40,619 nt of DNA, taken from Nocardioidaceae bacterium (lineage in GTDB: Bacteria; Actinomycetota; Actinomycetes; Propionibacteriales; Nocardioidaceae). Made by a program: the position numbers and the translations under genes. The notes under the pieces are model-generated. The model worked only from the letters and a program-made list of their open reading frames with translations. It did not search any database and was not told where the DNA came from. Below, piece by piece: positions 1-9,318 of this stretch (within the stretch, counting starts at the first letter, position 1; each line of letters starts with the position of its first letter). Location of the stretch: contig JACCYJ010000185.1 of NCBI GenBank assembly GCA_013696555.1, positions 1 through 40,619 of the forward strand, given 5' to 3'.

Positions 1-414
1 ACAGCGGTCGGCGGTGATGGCTCAGCAGCGACCAAGCGCGAGGAGCTTCGTCCACGCCCGTTCTGGTCAGGACGTGGATGCTCAAGACGGTCCGAGTCTG
101 AAAGAAGTTGACTCGGCGAACTGGTCCGGGCCTTGCCCTCCAGGGGCGACCCACCGACCGACCGTGACGACTTCCCCAGCCAGTCCCGCGGACCGATCTC
201 TCACCGGACGGACTAGTGCGGCTCTGGCTGGTGATCGGTAGCGTCCGGCGAGGACCAAGACGGTTTCTTCCGTCGCGGGGCACGGGTCACATAATGGGAC
301 GCGCAGGATCGTCTGGCAGCATCATCGCCTCCTGCTGTGGGGACCGTGCCTGGCTTCCTGTCCTGGACGGCTGTCCGGGTCGAGGTGGCCCCTTGGGCCA
401 CGTATTGTCGAGGT

Positions 415-906
415 ATGGCAGATGTTGAGCTGTTCAGCGTGAGTGAGGTGCGTCGGCGCACTGGGCTGAGCCGTAAGGCGCTACGGCTCTACGAGGAGGT
501 GGGGCTGGTGGAGCCCGCGGGGCGCACCGATGGCGGCTACCGCCTCTATGACGCCGGCGGGTTGCAGCGTCTGGAGCTGGTCCGGCGGGCCCGTGCGCTT
601 GGGCTGCATCTTCGACAGATGCCGGAGTTCCTCGACGTCGCCGAGGGGTGCTGTGAGAAGAGCCAGCCGGAGCTGCTGAGCATCCTGGAAGAGCAGCTCG
701 CTGAGACCCGGCAGCGGATGGCCGATCTGCGGGAGCTGGACGACACGCTGCAGAGCCAGCTCGAGCGGCTTACTGCCACCGACGGCGCTGAGCATCGCTG
801 TGAGGAGTTGCTGTGTACGTGCGGCGGGACGTGCACAGGAGATCGCGAACGCCGCGATGACGGGAACGACGAGCCCGCGGCGCATGGTGCTAACCCTGCC
901 GGGTGA
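415..906 (+). CDS. MerR family transcriptional regulator with Cys-rich C-terminus (metal-sensor-like)
   Basis: N-terminal FSVSEVRRRTGLSRKALRLYEEVGLVEPAGRTDGGYRLYD MerR HTH; C-terminal CC and CEELLCTCGGTC motifs; internal ATG at 415 fits the HTH start. Confidence 0.85.
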   Translation: MADVELFSVSEVRRRTGLSRKALRLYEEVGLVEPAGRTDGGYRLYDAGGLQRLELVRRARALGLHLRQMPEFLDVAEGCCEKSQPELLSILEEQLAETRQRMADLRELDDTLQSQLERLTATDGAEHRCEELLCTCGGTCTGDRERRDDGNDEPAAHGANPAG

Positions 907-990
907 CTGGCACGCCAAGGCAGCCCGCACCTGACCGCTTCCTCCGGGCTTGCTCCTCGGGATCCGGCGCACACCCGCCTCCGACTAATG

Positions 991-2194
991 TCAGTCGACG
1001 GGACCGTCCGGATCGGTTGGCGTGGGAGACGCTGCCAACGACAGGGCGCTGAGGCCGAGCAGCCCGGCAGCGACGAGAAGTACTCCTGCTCCCACGTAGA
1101 CGGCTTGGATGGACAGGACGTCCACGAGGAGCCCGGCCAGGGCCAGGGACGCGATCCGCCCGGTCTGCCAGACCATGGTGAAGGCGCTGAAGACCCGGCC
1201 CCGGTAGCCGGCAGGGATGCGCCGTTGCAACAGGGTGGTGTAGGCGATGCCTCCGGTGGAGGTGTTGATCCCGTAGAGCATGAGCAGCGCGGCGGGCACC
1301 CAGAAGCCGGTGAGGAAGGCCAGCGCGGCGTCGATGACGCCGCGGACCAGGTACGGGATGAAGATCAGCGCCGCGCTGTCGGTGCGGTCCACGAGGCGCC
1401 CGAACAGCAGCGGCCCGAGGAAGGCGCCCACGCCCAGGGCGGCGACCAGGAAGCCGAAGTCGGCCTCATCGACCCGGAGCTGTTCGCGGGCGAGGACGAC
1501 GAGCAACGCCCCGGTCCCCCCGACGCTGAGCACAGCGAGGACCTGCACCGCCAGCAGCCGCCGGATGAAGGGATCGGCGCCGATGAACGCCACCCCGTGC
1601 CGCACGTCGGTGCGCAGCCGAGGGCGAGCCGTCGCCTCGGTGGCCGGTGGTTCGGGGACGCGCAGCAACAGCAGAGCGGAGATCAGGAACGTCGCCGCGT
1701 TCAGGACGAAGGCGCCGTGCGGACCGACCACGGCCACCGCCGCTCCACCGATCGCCGCGCCCAGCACGTGCGAGGACTGCACCGCCGACCAGCTCAACGC
1801 GTTGGCCCGCCCGAGGACGTGCCCAGGGACGACCACCGGAAGCAGCGCCTGGTAGGCCGGGCCGTAGAACACCCCGGCCAGCGCGAGGCCGAACGCGAGG
1901 GCGTAGATGGCGGGGATCGTGGAGGTCTGGACCATCAGCAGCGCCAGCCCGCAGCGCACCACGTCGGCGACCAGCATGACCCGGCGCCGGGGCAGACGGT
2001 CGACGACCGCCCCGAACATGATCACAAGCAGGGCCTCGAAGACCACCGCCACGCTGACCGAGAGCCCGGAGCGGGTCAGGGAGAACATCAACGCCACCAG
2101 GGCGATGTAGTAGCGGGCTGTAGCCGGGGACCGAGAACAGGTCGCGGTAGCTGACGGTCCGTCTACTCGCGTCCGGCCCGGTGGAGTGGCTCAC
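991..2194 (-). CDS. MFS transporter, apparent single-nt frameshift near the N-terminus
   Basis: Frame 991..2097 encodes a multi-TM MFS protein (FGAVVDRLPRRRVMLVADVV); N-terminus MSHSTGPDASRRTVSYRDLFSVPGY lies in a different frame, junction about 2105-2130. Confidence 0.75.
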
Positions 2195-2254
2195 CGCCGC
2201 GGCTCCCAGCCGGCCGTCGGTGGGTCGCGGTGAGCGTGGTGCCCTGCTGCGGGC

Positions 2255-2803
2255 TCACCCACCGGGATGGACGGACACAGGGCGATGCGTGGGTGGGCGC
2301 GCGTGGGCGCGCAGGTCTTCGATGTCGGTGGGGATGGGCGCCGCCACGCTGAGCGCAGCAGTGCAGGCCACGGCGCTGGCCGCCAGCGATGCCACCGCCA
2401 GGCGGACACGGCCGGACATGGCCAGGCCGTAGGCGGCCAGGGAGAGCAGGAACACCACCAGCAGCGTGATCAGCAGGGCGGGGATGAAGTGCACGGTGAT
2501 GTGGAAGGCGAAGACGTCCATCCACAACACGTGCAGCACCCCGAAGATCAGGAACAGCACATCGGGGACGGCGCTGTAGAGGTGGCCGGCCCCGCCGGCC
2601 TCCCACGGCGCTACCGCAGGCCGCCCGTGCGGGCGGCGGCGGGAGGTGAGCAGCCGCACGGCTATCACCGCGGCCATGCCGAGTGCGCCGCCGAGCAGGC
2701 CGTGCAACCAGAAGTGGAACTCGGCGTCGAGCTGGGCGTAGCGCACGTACAGGTAGCCCTCGACGAGCAGCACCAGGACGGCGCTGAGGATTCGGCGGCT
2801 CAT
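2255..2803 (-). CDS. Hypothetical multi-TM membrane protein
   Basis: 182 aa with several hydrophobic helices; start overlaps the stop of the upstream gene (ATGA). Confidence 0.65.
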   Translation of the reverse strand: MSRRILSAVLVLLVEGYLYVRYAQLDAEFHFWLHGLLGGALGMAAVIAVRLLTSRRRPHGRPAVAPWEAGGAGHLYSAVPDVLFLIFGVLHVLWMDVFAFHITVHFIPALLITLLVVFLLSLAAYGLAMSGRVRLAVASLAASAVACTAALSVAAPIPTDIEDLRAHARPPTHRPVSVHPGG

Positions 2804-3432
2804 GGGAGGTCGTCCACGGCGTTGATGAGAACCTGGATCTCCGCGGCGTGCTCGCCGGGGGCGGGGTCGAAGGTCCGGTAGCGCAACTGGCCGCTGGCAT
2901 CGATCAGCGCGTAGCCGGGTCCGACCCGCCCGGCACTGGTCCTTAGGGCGTACCGCGCGGCCAGCACCGGGTTCCCGGAACGCACCACCTGCGTGCCTTG
3001 GATTGGGGGAAGGTCACACCCGCCGGTGCAGAAAACGACCACTGCGGAACGCCCGGGCTCGACGCCGAGCTGGCGCAGCACCGGCGCGGGCTCGTCGAGG
3101 TAGAGCAGGTCCAGCTGACGCAGCGCGGGGTCGGGGGCGATGTCGGCCCCCGGCGAGAGCAGGTAGGCGGCGACCCGAGAATTGTCACGATCCCCCACCC
3201 CGGCCAGGGCCGCCCACCGGGACCCGCCGCCGGACAGGAGAGCCGACCTCAGACTCGGCGACCATCCCGGTTCCCACCCTTGCCCGGATGCGTCCGCCGT
3301 CCGCCGGATCGGGCCAAGGGCACCGGGGGACCGGGCAGGGCGGCGGCGTAAGACCCCGAGACTGCACCGACAACCACCGGCCTGACGCTGATCACCTCGA
3401 CCGGGCCGCCAACGGCGCACCGAGGGCGCCAT
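2800..3432 (-). CDS. Thioredoxin/redoxin-like protein with CxxxC-type motif (start uncertain, possibly internal)
   Basis: Segment DLLYLDEPAPVLRQLGVEPGRSAVVVFCTGGCDLPPIQGTQVVRSGN...YALIDASGQLRYRTFDP resembles a thioredoxin-fold protein; ATGA overlap with downstream gene; N-terminal ~60 aa look non-coding-like. Confidence 0.5.
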   Translation of the reverse strand: MAPSVRRWRPGRGDQRQAGGCRCSLGVLRRRPARSPGALGPIRRTADASGQGWEPGWSPSLRSALLSGGGSRWAALAGVGDRDNSRVAAYLLSPGADIAPDPALRQLDLLYLDEPAPVLRQLGVEPGRSAVVVFCTGGCDLPPIQGTQVVRSGNPVLAARYALRTSAGRVGPGYALIDASGQLRYRTFDPAPGEHAAEIQVLINAVDDLP

Positions 3433-3670
3433 GACATGCCGGCGTCCCCATGCGGCGACACCGGCAGCGCTGGCCGCGGCGAGCGCTGCCCCCCTCGACA
3501 GCGCTCACGTAGCCGGCGACGACTTCCTCCAGCGCGGTGGCCCTCAGGCGCAGCGCCTGCAACTCCACCAGGAGCTTGCGACACTCCCCGACCGGAATGC
3601 ACGCCTCCTGCTGGTCCACCACCTCATGCTCCGCTCAACGACGGCACTAGCCTGGCTCGCGCCGAGAGAG

Positions 3671-3865
3671 TCAGGGCGTTGCACAGCCGCACGTGCAGCC
3701 ATTGCCGTGGCAGCCACAGGTACAGCCGGTATCCGTCCCGCAGCCACAACCGCAACCGCAGTCCACACGCGTCGCCGTGGAAGCCGACGCGGTGTCGGTT
3801 CCGGGACCGCAACAGCCGCAACTGCACGCCGAGTGCTGCTCTTGCTGCTCCTGCACCGTGGTCAT
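3671..3865 (-). CDS. Small Cys-rich metallothionein-like metal-binding protein
   Basis: MTTVQEQQEQHSACSCGCCGPGTDTASASTATRVDCGCGCGCGTDTGCTCGCHGNGCTCGCATP; 14 Cys in 64 aa arranged as CxC repeats. Confidence 0.65.
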   Translation of the reverse strand: MTTVQEQQEQHSACSCGCCGPGTDTASASTATRVDCGCGCGCGTDTGCTCGCHGNGCTCGCATP

Positions 3866-4376
3866 GTCGAACTCCAGTCGTATCGGTTTCTGGGGCCTGT
3901 CGCTGGCCAACGTACGAGCTGGCCCTAGGGGCCGGGTCAAGTTCGAGCCGCCGAGAGCGCCCTAGGTGATCGACCACGACGCCGGTGACTCCCACCGCGC
4001 GGCTGTCCCGTAAGTCGAACCCCAACTGACGGATGCGCAGGTCGACGCCGTCACTCGGGGCTGGTGTCTCAGATACCCCGTCCGGAGGGATTCTCAGTGG
4101 TCGGGGGCTCTATGCGCACGCCCAGACCCCGTTGATAGGGGTAGCCACACGCTTCTCCGACTGACTCGCCATGGCAGGGAAGGAGCGCCCGTTCGGGTAT
4201 TGGGCGTATCTGGGCCGTGCATGATAGCCAGGCTGCCTGCATATTGATGCGACTACGCAAACACAGTGAACTCGGCAGAGTCGGTAAACATCGCACCTCC
4301 GGTAAGGGACGTGGCGGCGCCGGCTCGCACCATCCCCGTCGTGCGTCTTTCCGCCGCCAGCGGTGACCGAGATGTA

Positions 4377-4467
4377 GCGGGCCGCTACCGTGGCCGGCCG
4401 CAGGCGAGGGTCCTCGCGTGGGGCGGGCCGCTACCGTGGCCGGCCGCAGGCGAGGGTCCTCGCGTGG
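4377..4467 (+). repeat. Perfect 46-bp tandem duplication (about 2 copies)
   Basis: GCGGGCCGCTACCGTGGCCGGCCGCAGGCGAGGGTCCTCGCGTGG at 4377 and again at 4423; each copy holds GGCCGGCC and GCGAGG-GT-CCTCGC palindromes. Confidence 0.95.
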
Positions 4468-4554
4468 TCATTCATGAACGCGGGGAAGTCGGCGTGGACA
4501 ACCGCCTCGTCCGAGAGTAGTTTCCAACGGAGTTTCGCGAGTAAGGACGACGCG

Positions 4555-5070
4555 ATGGGCGACGACGCCGAGACCGCAATCCTCGCCGGTGGATGCTTCT
4601 GGGGAGTCCAGGAACTTATGCGCAAGCAGCGCGGCGTGATGTCCACGCGCGTCGGTTGGTCCGGTGGGGACATTCCCAACCCTACCGAGGCTAACCCCGG
4701 CACCCACGCGGAGGCAGTCGAGATCGTCTTCGACCCGAAGCAAACCTCGTTCCGCGACATCCTCGAGTTCTTCTTCCAGATCCACGATCCGACGACGATG
4801 AACCGCCAGGTAGACGACATCGGCACCGAGTACCGCTCCGCGATCTTCCACGCGAGCGAGGAGCAGAAGCAAGTCGCCGAGGACACGATCGCCGACGTCG
4901 AGGCGTCCGGCCTCTGGCCCGGCAAGATCGTCACCGAGATCGAGCCCGCCGGGCCGTTCTGGGAGGCCGAGCCCGAGGACCAGGACTACCTGCAGAAGCA
5001 CCCCGACGGCGACGCATGCCATTTCCCGCGGCCGGGCTGGAAACTACCGCACCGCGAAACCGCGTCCTGA
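4555..5070 (+). CDS. msrA: Peptide-methionine (S)-S-oxide reductase MsrA
   Basis: [59 protein letters not shown] MsrA signatures. Confidence 0.95.
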   Translation: MGDDAETAILAGGCFWGVQELMRKQRGVMSTRVGWSGGDIPNPTEANPGTHAEAVEIVFDPKQTSFRDILEFFFQIHDPTTMNRQVDDIGTEYRSAIFHASEEQKQVAEDTIADVEASGLWPGKIVTEIEPAGPFWEAEPEDQDYLQKHPDGDACHFPRPGWKLPHRETAS

Positions 5071-5278
5071 CTCAGGTGGAAACGACCGTTTCGAGCATCA
5101 GACAACCAGCCGCTGCGACGGCACAGCCTGGCAATTTGCACCGTCGCATCGTCTGAGGCTGCTCATGGTCACGGAGCCTCTTCTCAACGGACGTGCCGGA
5201 GACGCTCCACCGACGTGACGTCATGGACCGGCACCGACGACTGACCGAGCTCGCGCTGGAGGGCACCGACGCTGTTGA

Positions 5279-5560
5279 TCACATGCTGTGCCATTGATGC
5301 GGGAAAGCTGGCTTCGGGTGGACGGACTCATTCCGAAGTTCGATGGCTCGCAAGACGTCCTGCCAGAGTTGGCCGCAGCGGTCAAGTTCCTTCCCCAGAA
5401 CGGCCGCCAAGAAGCAGATACGGGTCGTCAGGGGCATCAATCGCCTGCGGACTACGATTCGTCCCCTATCATCGACGGCCGCCTCCTTCTCACGGAGGTT
5501 GTCTCTGACGACAGACTCCAACTTCTCGGCGTGTGCTCTGGCGTGCGAATCCGCCGCCAT
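5279..5560 (-). other. Possible fragment of a HEPN-like protein
   Basis: MAADSHARAHAEKLESVVRDNLREKEAAVDDRGRIVVRRRLMPLTTRICFLAAVLGKELDRCGQLWQDVLRAIELRNESVHPKPAFP; RNxxxH-like motif. Confidence 0.3.
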
Positions 5561-5855
5561 GAGAGTTCGATGCCGCGGGGCGAATCGCGCGGCACCTACG
5601 ATGCGGTCATGGCCAAACGACTGCCAACCGTTACTCCCGGTCCCGCCATTGACGCGGGATCTGAAAGTATCTGGCTCGTGCCTATTTGACCCCGCCGACC
5701 ACGTCGACACGGATGGTTGGGGCACGAATGCAGTTCCACGAGAGATGCGTAACCCGCTGCGGCGAGGCCACCTGCAGGACCGTCGGCAGCCCAGGATCTG
5801 CACAGGTGCTGAGCCGGCGCTTGGCGTTGTCGGAGCTCGACTGTACTCTTGACAC

Positions 5856-7211
5856 ATGATCGAACTGGTGTTCGGACAGGAGGGCCGGATGAACTCGTCG
5901 GACGTTCCCGATGTAGCAGCCGCTTTCCGTACGCTCGGCTCCGCTGGAGACGACTCCGCTGAGCTGATCGACCAGATCTCAGGTCTCGAGGCGCTGAAGG
6001 CGATGGTCAGCGCCGCCCAGGCCAGGGCGACCGCGGCATTCGCCGCGAAACAGCGCGCCGTGCAGCGTGCCGCCGGTGTCCCTTCGCGCGACGTGGGCAA
6101 GGGCGTCGCAGCGCAGATCGCACTGGCTCGGCGGGACTCGGCAAAGGCCGGCGCACGGCATCTGGGGCTTGCCGAGGCACTGGTCAACGAGTTGCCGGAG
6201 ACCATGGCCGCGCTGGAGTCCGGGCTCATCAGTGAGTGGCGGGCCACCCAGGTCTGCAAGGAGACCGCATGCCTGTCGGTGGAGCACCGGGCTCAGGTGG
6301 ACGCAGAGCTGGCTGCCCGCCCCGGCGGGATGGCGGCCATGGGCGACAAGGAGATCGCAGCCGAGGCGCGAAGGATCGGCTACCGGCTCGACGCCCACGC
6401 CGTGACCCAGCGGGCCAGCAAGGCGACCAACAACCGCAACGTGTCGATACGACCGGCGCCGGACACCATGGCGTGGCTCTCTGCGTTGCTGCCGGTGTCG
6501 CAGGCAGTTGCCGCATACGCTTCGCTGCGCAAGACCGCTGACACCGCTCGAGCCGCCGGTGACAAGCGCGGCCGCGGCCAGTTCATGGCCGACACCCTCG
6601 TCGAACGCCTCACCGGCCAAGGAACCGCCGAGGCCGTGCCTATCGAGATTCAGCTTGTCATGACCGACCGGACCCTTTTTGACGGGGACAACGAGCCGGC
6701 CGAGCTCGAAGGCGCCTTGCCGGTGCCGGCTCCACTCGCGCGTAAGTGGCTGCGCGGGGACCCTCATGCCAAGCGGGGGAAGCAAGCGAAGGCGTGGATC
6801 CGGCGGCTGTACACCTCACCCACGACCGGGCAGCTGATCGCCATGGACTCCCGCCGCCGCTGCTTCGACGGGCTGCTACGTCAGTTCGTCATCACCGCCG
6901 ACCGGATTTGCCGCACACCCTGGTGCGACGCGCCCATCCGTCACATCGACCACCCACTACGAGCCGCCGATGGCGGCGAAACCAGCCTCGACAACAGCGA
7001 CGGCTTGTGCGAAGCCTGCAATTACGCGCGGGAAGCTCACCGGTGGGTCACCATCCGACTCCCAAACCGGGTGCTCGACATCGTGACCCCGACCGGGCAC
7101 CGCTACCGAAGTCGACCACCGCCCCCGGTTGGGCAGACCAGCGACCGCGCCTCGCCTCCGGTCTCACCCTCCGTGGTGGAGCAACGCCTGCGGGATCTAC
7201 TCGCCTCCTGA
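5856..7211 (+). CDS. DUF222 / HNH endonuclease domain protein
   Basis: DUF222-like N-terminal region and C-terminal HNH: CRTPWCDAPIRHIDHPLRAADGGETSLDNSDGLCEACNYAREAH. Confidence 0.9.
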   Translation: MIELVFGQEGRMNSSDVPDVAAAFRTLGSAGDDSAELIDQISGLEALKAMVSAAQARATAAFAAKQRAVQRAAGVPSRDVGKGVAAQIALARRDSAKAGARHLGLAEALVNELPETMAALESGLISEWRATQVCKETACLSVEHRAQVDAELAARPGGMAAMGDKEIAAEARRIGYRLDAHAVTQRASKATNNRNVSIRPAPDTMAWLSALLPVSQAVAAYASLRKTADTARAAGDKRGRGQFMADTLVERLTGQGTAEAVPIEIQLVMTDRTLFDGDNEPAELEGALPVPAPLARKWLRGDPHAKRGKQAKAWIRRLYTSPTTGQLIAMDSRRRCFDGLLRQFVITADRICRTPWCDAPIRHIDHPLRAADGGETSLDNSDGLCEACNYAREAHRWVTIRLPNRVLDIVTPTGHRYRSRPPPPVGQTSDRASPPVSPSVVEQRLRDLLAS

Positions 7212-7550
7212 CAGTGGAGAGCCGGGCGGCAGGGCGTGTGACGTCGAGACTGAGGACGACCACCGACCCTGGGTAAGCCACGGCATCACGTACGCCGAGT
7301 CCTTGCCACCCAAGTAGCCGTCCCGGGGTTCAGCCGGGCTCATTCACCGCTGGTGGCGATGCACGGCTGCGGGCGGCGGCGGACTGTCGGCGGTGATGAT
7401 CGCAACGTCCCTGGGCGCGCACATTTCCCTGGACGCCGCCGGCTCGCCGGCAACCGCGATCACCGCTATTGCCTCGACGGGTGTACGGCGGGAAACTCCG
7501 ACGCAAGTGGTCATCAATGCGTATGACCACAGGAGTATCGGGAGACAGAA

Positions 7551-8027
7551 ATGATCAAGCGGTTAGGAATCTCAGGAGTCGTTGTAGCGATTCTGGCCTT
7601 GGCGGTGGGGGTGGTAGGCCCAGCCCTCGGATCAGGTAGCCAAGAGGACGGCGAGCATCAACGCTGGATCCAGGTGACCTCGATCAACACGGAGGAAGAC
7701 TTCGTCGATGTAGGAGCGGAAGGGTTCAGCCTCGGCGACGAATTCATCTTCACCTCCAAGTTGATGAAGAACGGCAAGCAGGTTGGGCACGCGGGTGTCG
7801 TCTGCACCATCACCTCGACCAAGAACCGTGGGGAGTCCCAGTGTGTCGGGACGACCCGGTTCGATGGGCGCGGCCAAATCACCGTTCAGGGATTGCTCGC
7901 GGGCGAGCCGGAGACATTCGTGATCGCCATCACCGGCGGTACTGGTTCCTACGAGGGAGCAGAGGGCACGTTGCGAGTGCGTCAGTTCCCGAACAGGGAA
8001 ACGCTCACGTTCCACCTCAGCGACTAA
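7551..8027 (+). CDS. Secreted allene oxide cyclase barrel-like / dirigent-like protein
   Basis: Signal peptide MIKRLGISGVVVAILALAVGVVGPALG; AITGGTGSYEGAEGTLRVRQF motif typical of AOC-barrel/dirigent-like proteins. Confidence 0.75.
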   Translation: MIKRLGISGVVVAILALAVGVVGPALGSGSQEDGEHQRWIQVTSINTEEDFVDVGAEGFSLGDEFIFTSKLMKNGKQVGHAGVVCTITSTKNRGESQCVGTTRFDGRGQITVQGLLAGEPETFVIAITGGTGSYEGAEGTLRVRQFPNRETLTFHLSD

Positions 8028-8050
8028 CTGGCCCACGTTGTGATTGCACA

Positions 8051-8080
8051 CTTGGGGGCTGGCCTCGTCCAGCCCCCAAG
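8051..8080 (+). terminator. Stem-loop terminator
   Basis: CTTGGGGGCTGG-CCTCGT-CCAGCCCCCAAG: perfect 12-bp stem, 6-nt loop, 24 nt after the stop codon. Confidence 0.8.
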
Positions 8081-8384
8081 TATTAGGGCAAGAGGCTGCA
8101 ACCGTCGTCCTGAGGATCCGGCTGCGCCGCGACGGCGACGGCTGACGGTAGAACACCGCCTGCCTGGCACTGCGCGAAGGCTGCGTCACCCTTCGGGGTC
8201 ACCACAACCGCTCCAGGAACGCCGCCACCCGGGCACCACCGGGGGTCGGCAATGCCGACAAGTCCAACGGTTCAGCGGTGGTTTCACCGTGCAGACCGGG
8301 ACGGGTCAGTGTCTTGCCCTCGTGCACGAACGGGAGGAATATCCGAAGTGGCTCGGGCACCAACGCAACGGTTGGAGGACAGCC

Positions 8385-8681
8385 ATGTTTGCACGTGTAA
8401 GCACCTACGAAGGCAACGCCGAAGACTTCGACAGTGGCATCGAGAAGGTGAAGTCCGACCTAGTGCCGAAAGTTCGCGCCATTCCGGGCAACGCGGGTCT
8501 TCTCCTCATGGTCGACCGCGCTACCGGACGGAGCCTGTCCATTGCGCTCTACGACAGTGAGGAAGCACTTCAGGCCTCGCGGGAGACGGCGCAGGGCGTC
8601 AGGTCGCAGGCTGCGGACAGCATCGGATCGACCGTCACCAGCGTCGTCGAGTATGACGTCGGGGTCGCGGAGTTGTCCTGA
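8385..8681 (+). CDS. Antibiotic biosynthesis monooxygenase-like (dimeric alpha-beta barrel) small protein
   Basis: MFARVSTYEGNAEDFDSGIEKVKSDLVPKVRAIPGNAGLLLMVDRATGRSLSIALYDSEEALQAS pattern. Confidence 0.7.
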   Translation: MFARVSTYEGNAEDFDSGIEKVKSDLVPKVRAIPGNAGLLLMVDRATGRSLSIALYDSEEALQASRETAQGVRSQAADSIGSTVTSVVEYDVGVAELS

Positions 8682-9050
8682 CCAGATCCCGGCCCGTTCG
8701 TCGCGGCGAGTGAGTCGGCGCTACGCCACCAGGTCATACAGGGGTCGGAGGGGGTCATGGCCCGGGTCGTCATGCGGCACCGCCGGGGCACTCCCCAGGG
8801 GTACGCCGTACTCGTGACTCTCGGCGCCGGGCTCACGCACGGACCGACACTCACCTCACGCCGAGCAGTGAGGAACGGTTCGATTGCGACCTCTGTGCTC
8901 GCACTTGGCGCCATGACATGTGCGGCCGGTTGTGACAGGCAGCTGCGGCTTTCAGGTGTCACCGTCACGTTTGCTCGTGGCGGCGTAGGGAACGGAAGCG
9001 CCACTGCCCGGGCTTTCCCTTGAGGAATCACTGCACGGAAGGACGAAACC

Positions 9051-9197
9051 ATGCGGAAGGTAGCTGCACTGGCGGCTGTGGTCGTGCTGACGTTGACAGG
9101 CTGCGGCAAGGGCGACGACGTGGACGTGAACCCCGACAAGGGAGATGACGTCCCTGGCAACGTTGGCGACAAGGAAGACAAGGAAAAGGACGAGTGA
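9051..9197 (+). CDS. Small charged lipoprotein (48 aa), absent from the ORF track
   Basis: MRKVAALAAVVVLTLTGCGKGDDVDVNPDKGDDVPGNVGDKEDKEKDE; lipobox LTGC; upstream GGAAGGA Shine-Dalgarno-like sequence. Confidence 0.7.
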   Translation: MRKVAALAAVVVLTLTGCGKGDDVDVNPDKGDDVPGNVGDKEDKEKDE

Positions 9198-9318
9198 CCG
9201 GGGCGGAGGAGCCCCGCCACTGCAACACCGTCCCGGTGCTCCACCGCAGCACCTAGCGTTGTCTCGACTGCTGCGCGCTGTCTCGGCGTCCGAGCACCGT
9301 CGCCGTACCACGGGGCTC

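Noticed and set aside
14-241. 75-aa ORF at the left edge
   Set aside because: No motif, no convincing codon pattern, competing ORFs in other frames
988-2154. 388-aa plus-strand ORF
   Set aside because: Exact antisense of the MFS gene; low-complexity Gln/Gly/Arg/His composition typical of a high-GC antisense frame
3392-3622. 76-aa minus-strand ORF MVDQQEACIPVGECRKLLVELQALRLRATALEEVVAG...
   Set aside because: First half looks protein-like but the second half is Arg/Cys low-complexity and overlaps the redoxin-like ORF; not enough support
5279-6259. 326-aa minus-strand ORF taken as a whole
   Set aside because: N-terminal half is antisense to the DUF222-HNH gene; only the C-terminal 93 aa are plausibly coding
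7632-8189. 185-aa minus-strand ORF
   Set aside because: Antisense to the secreted AOC-like protein and its terminator; no recognisable motif
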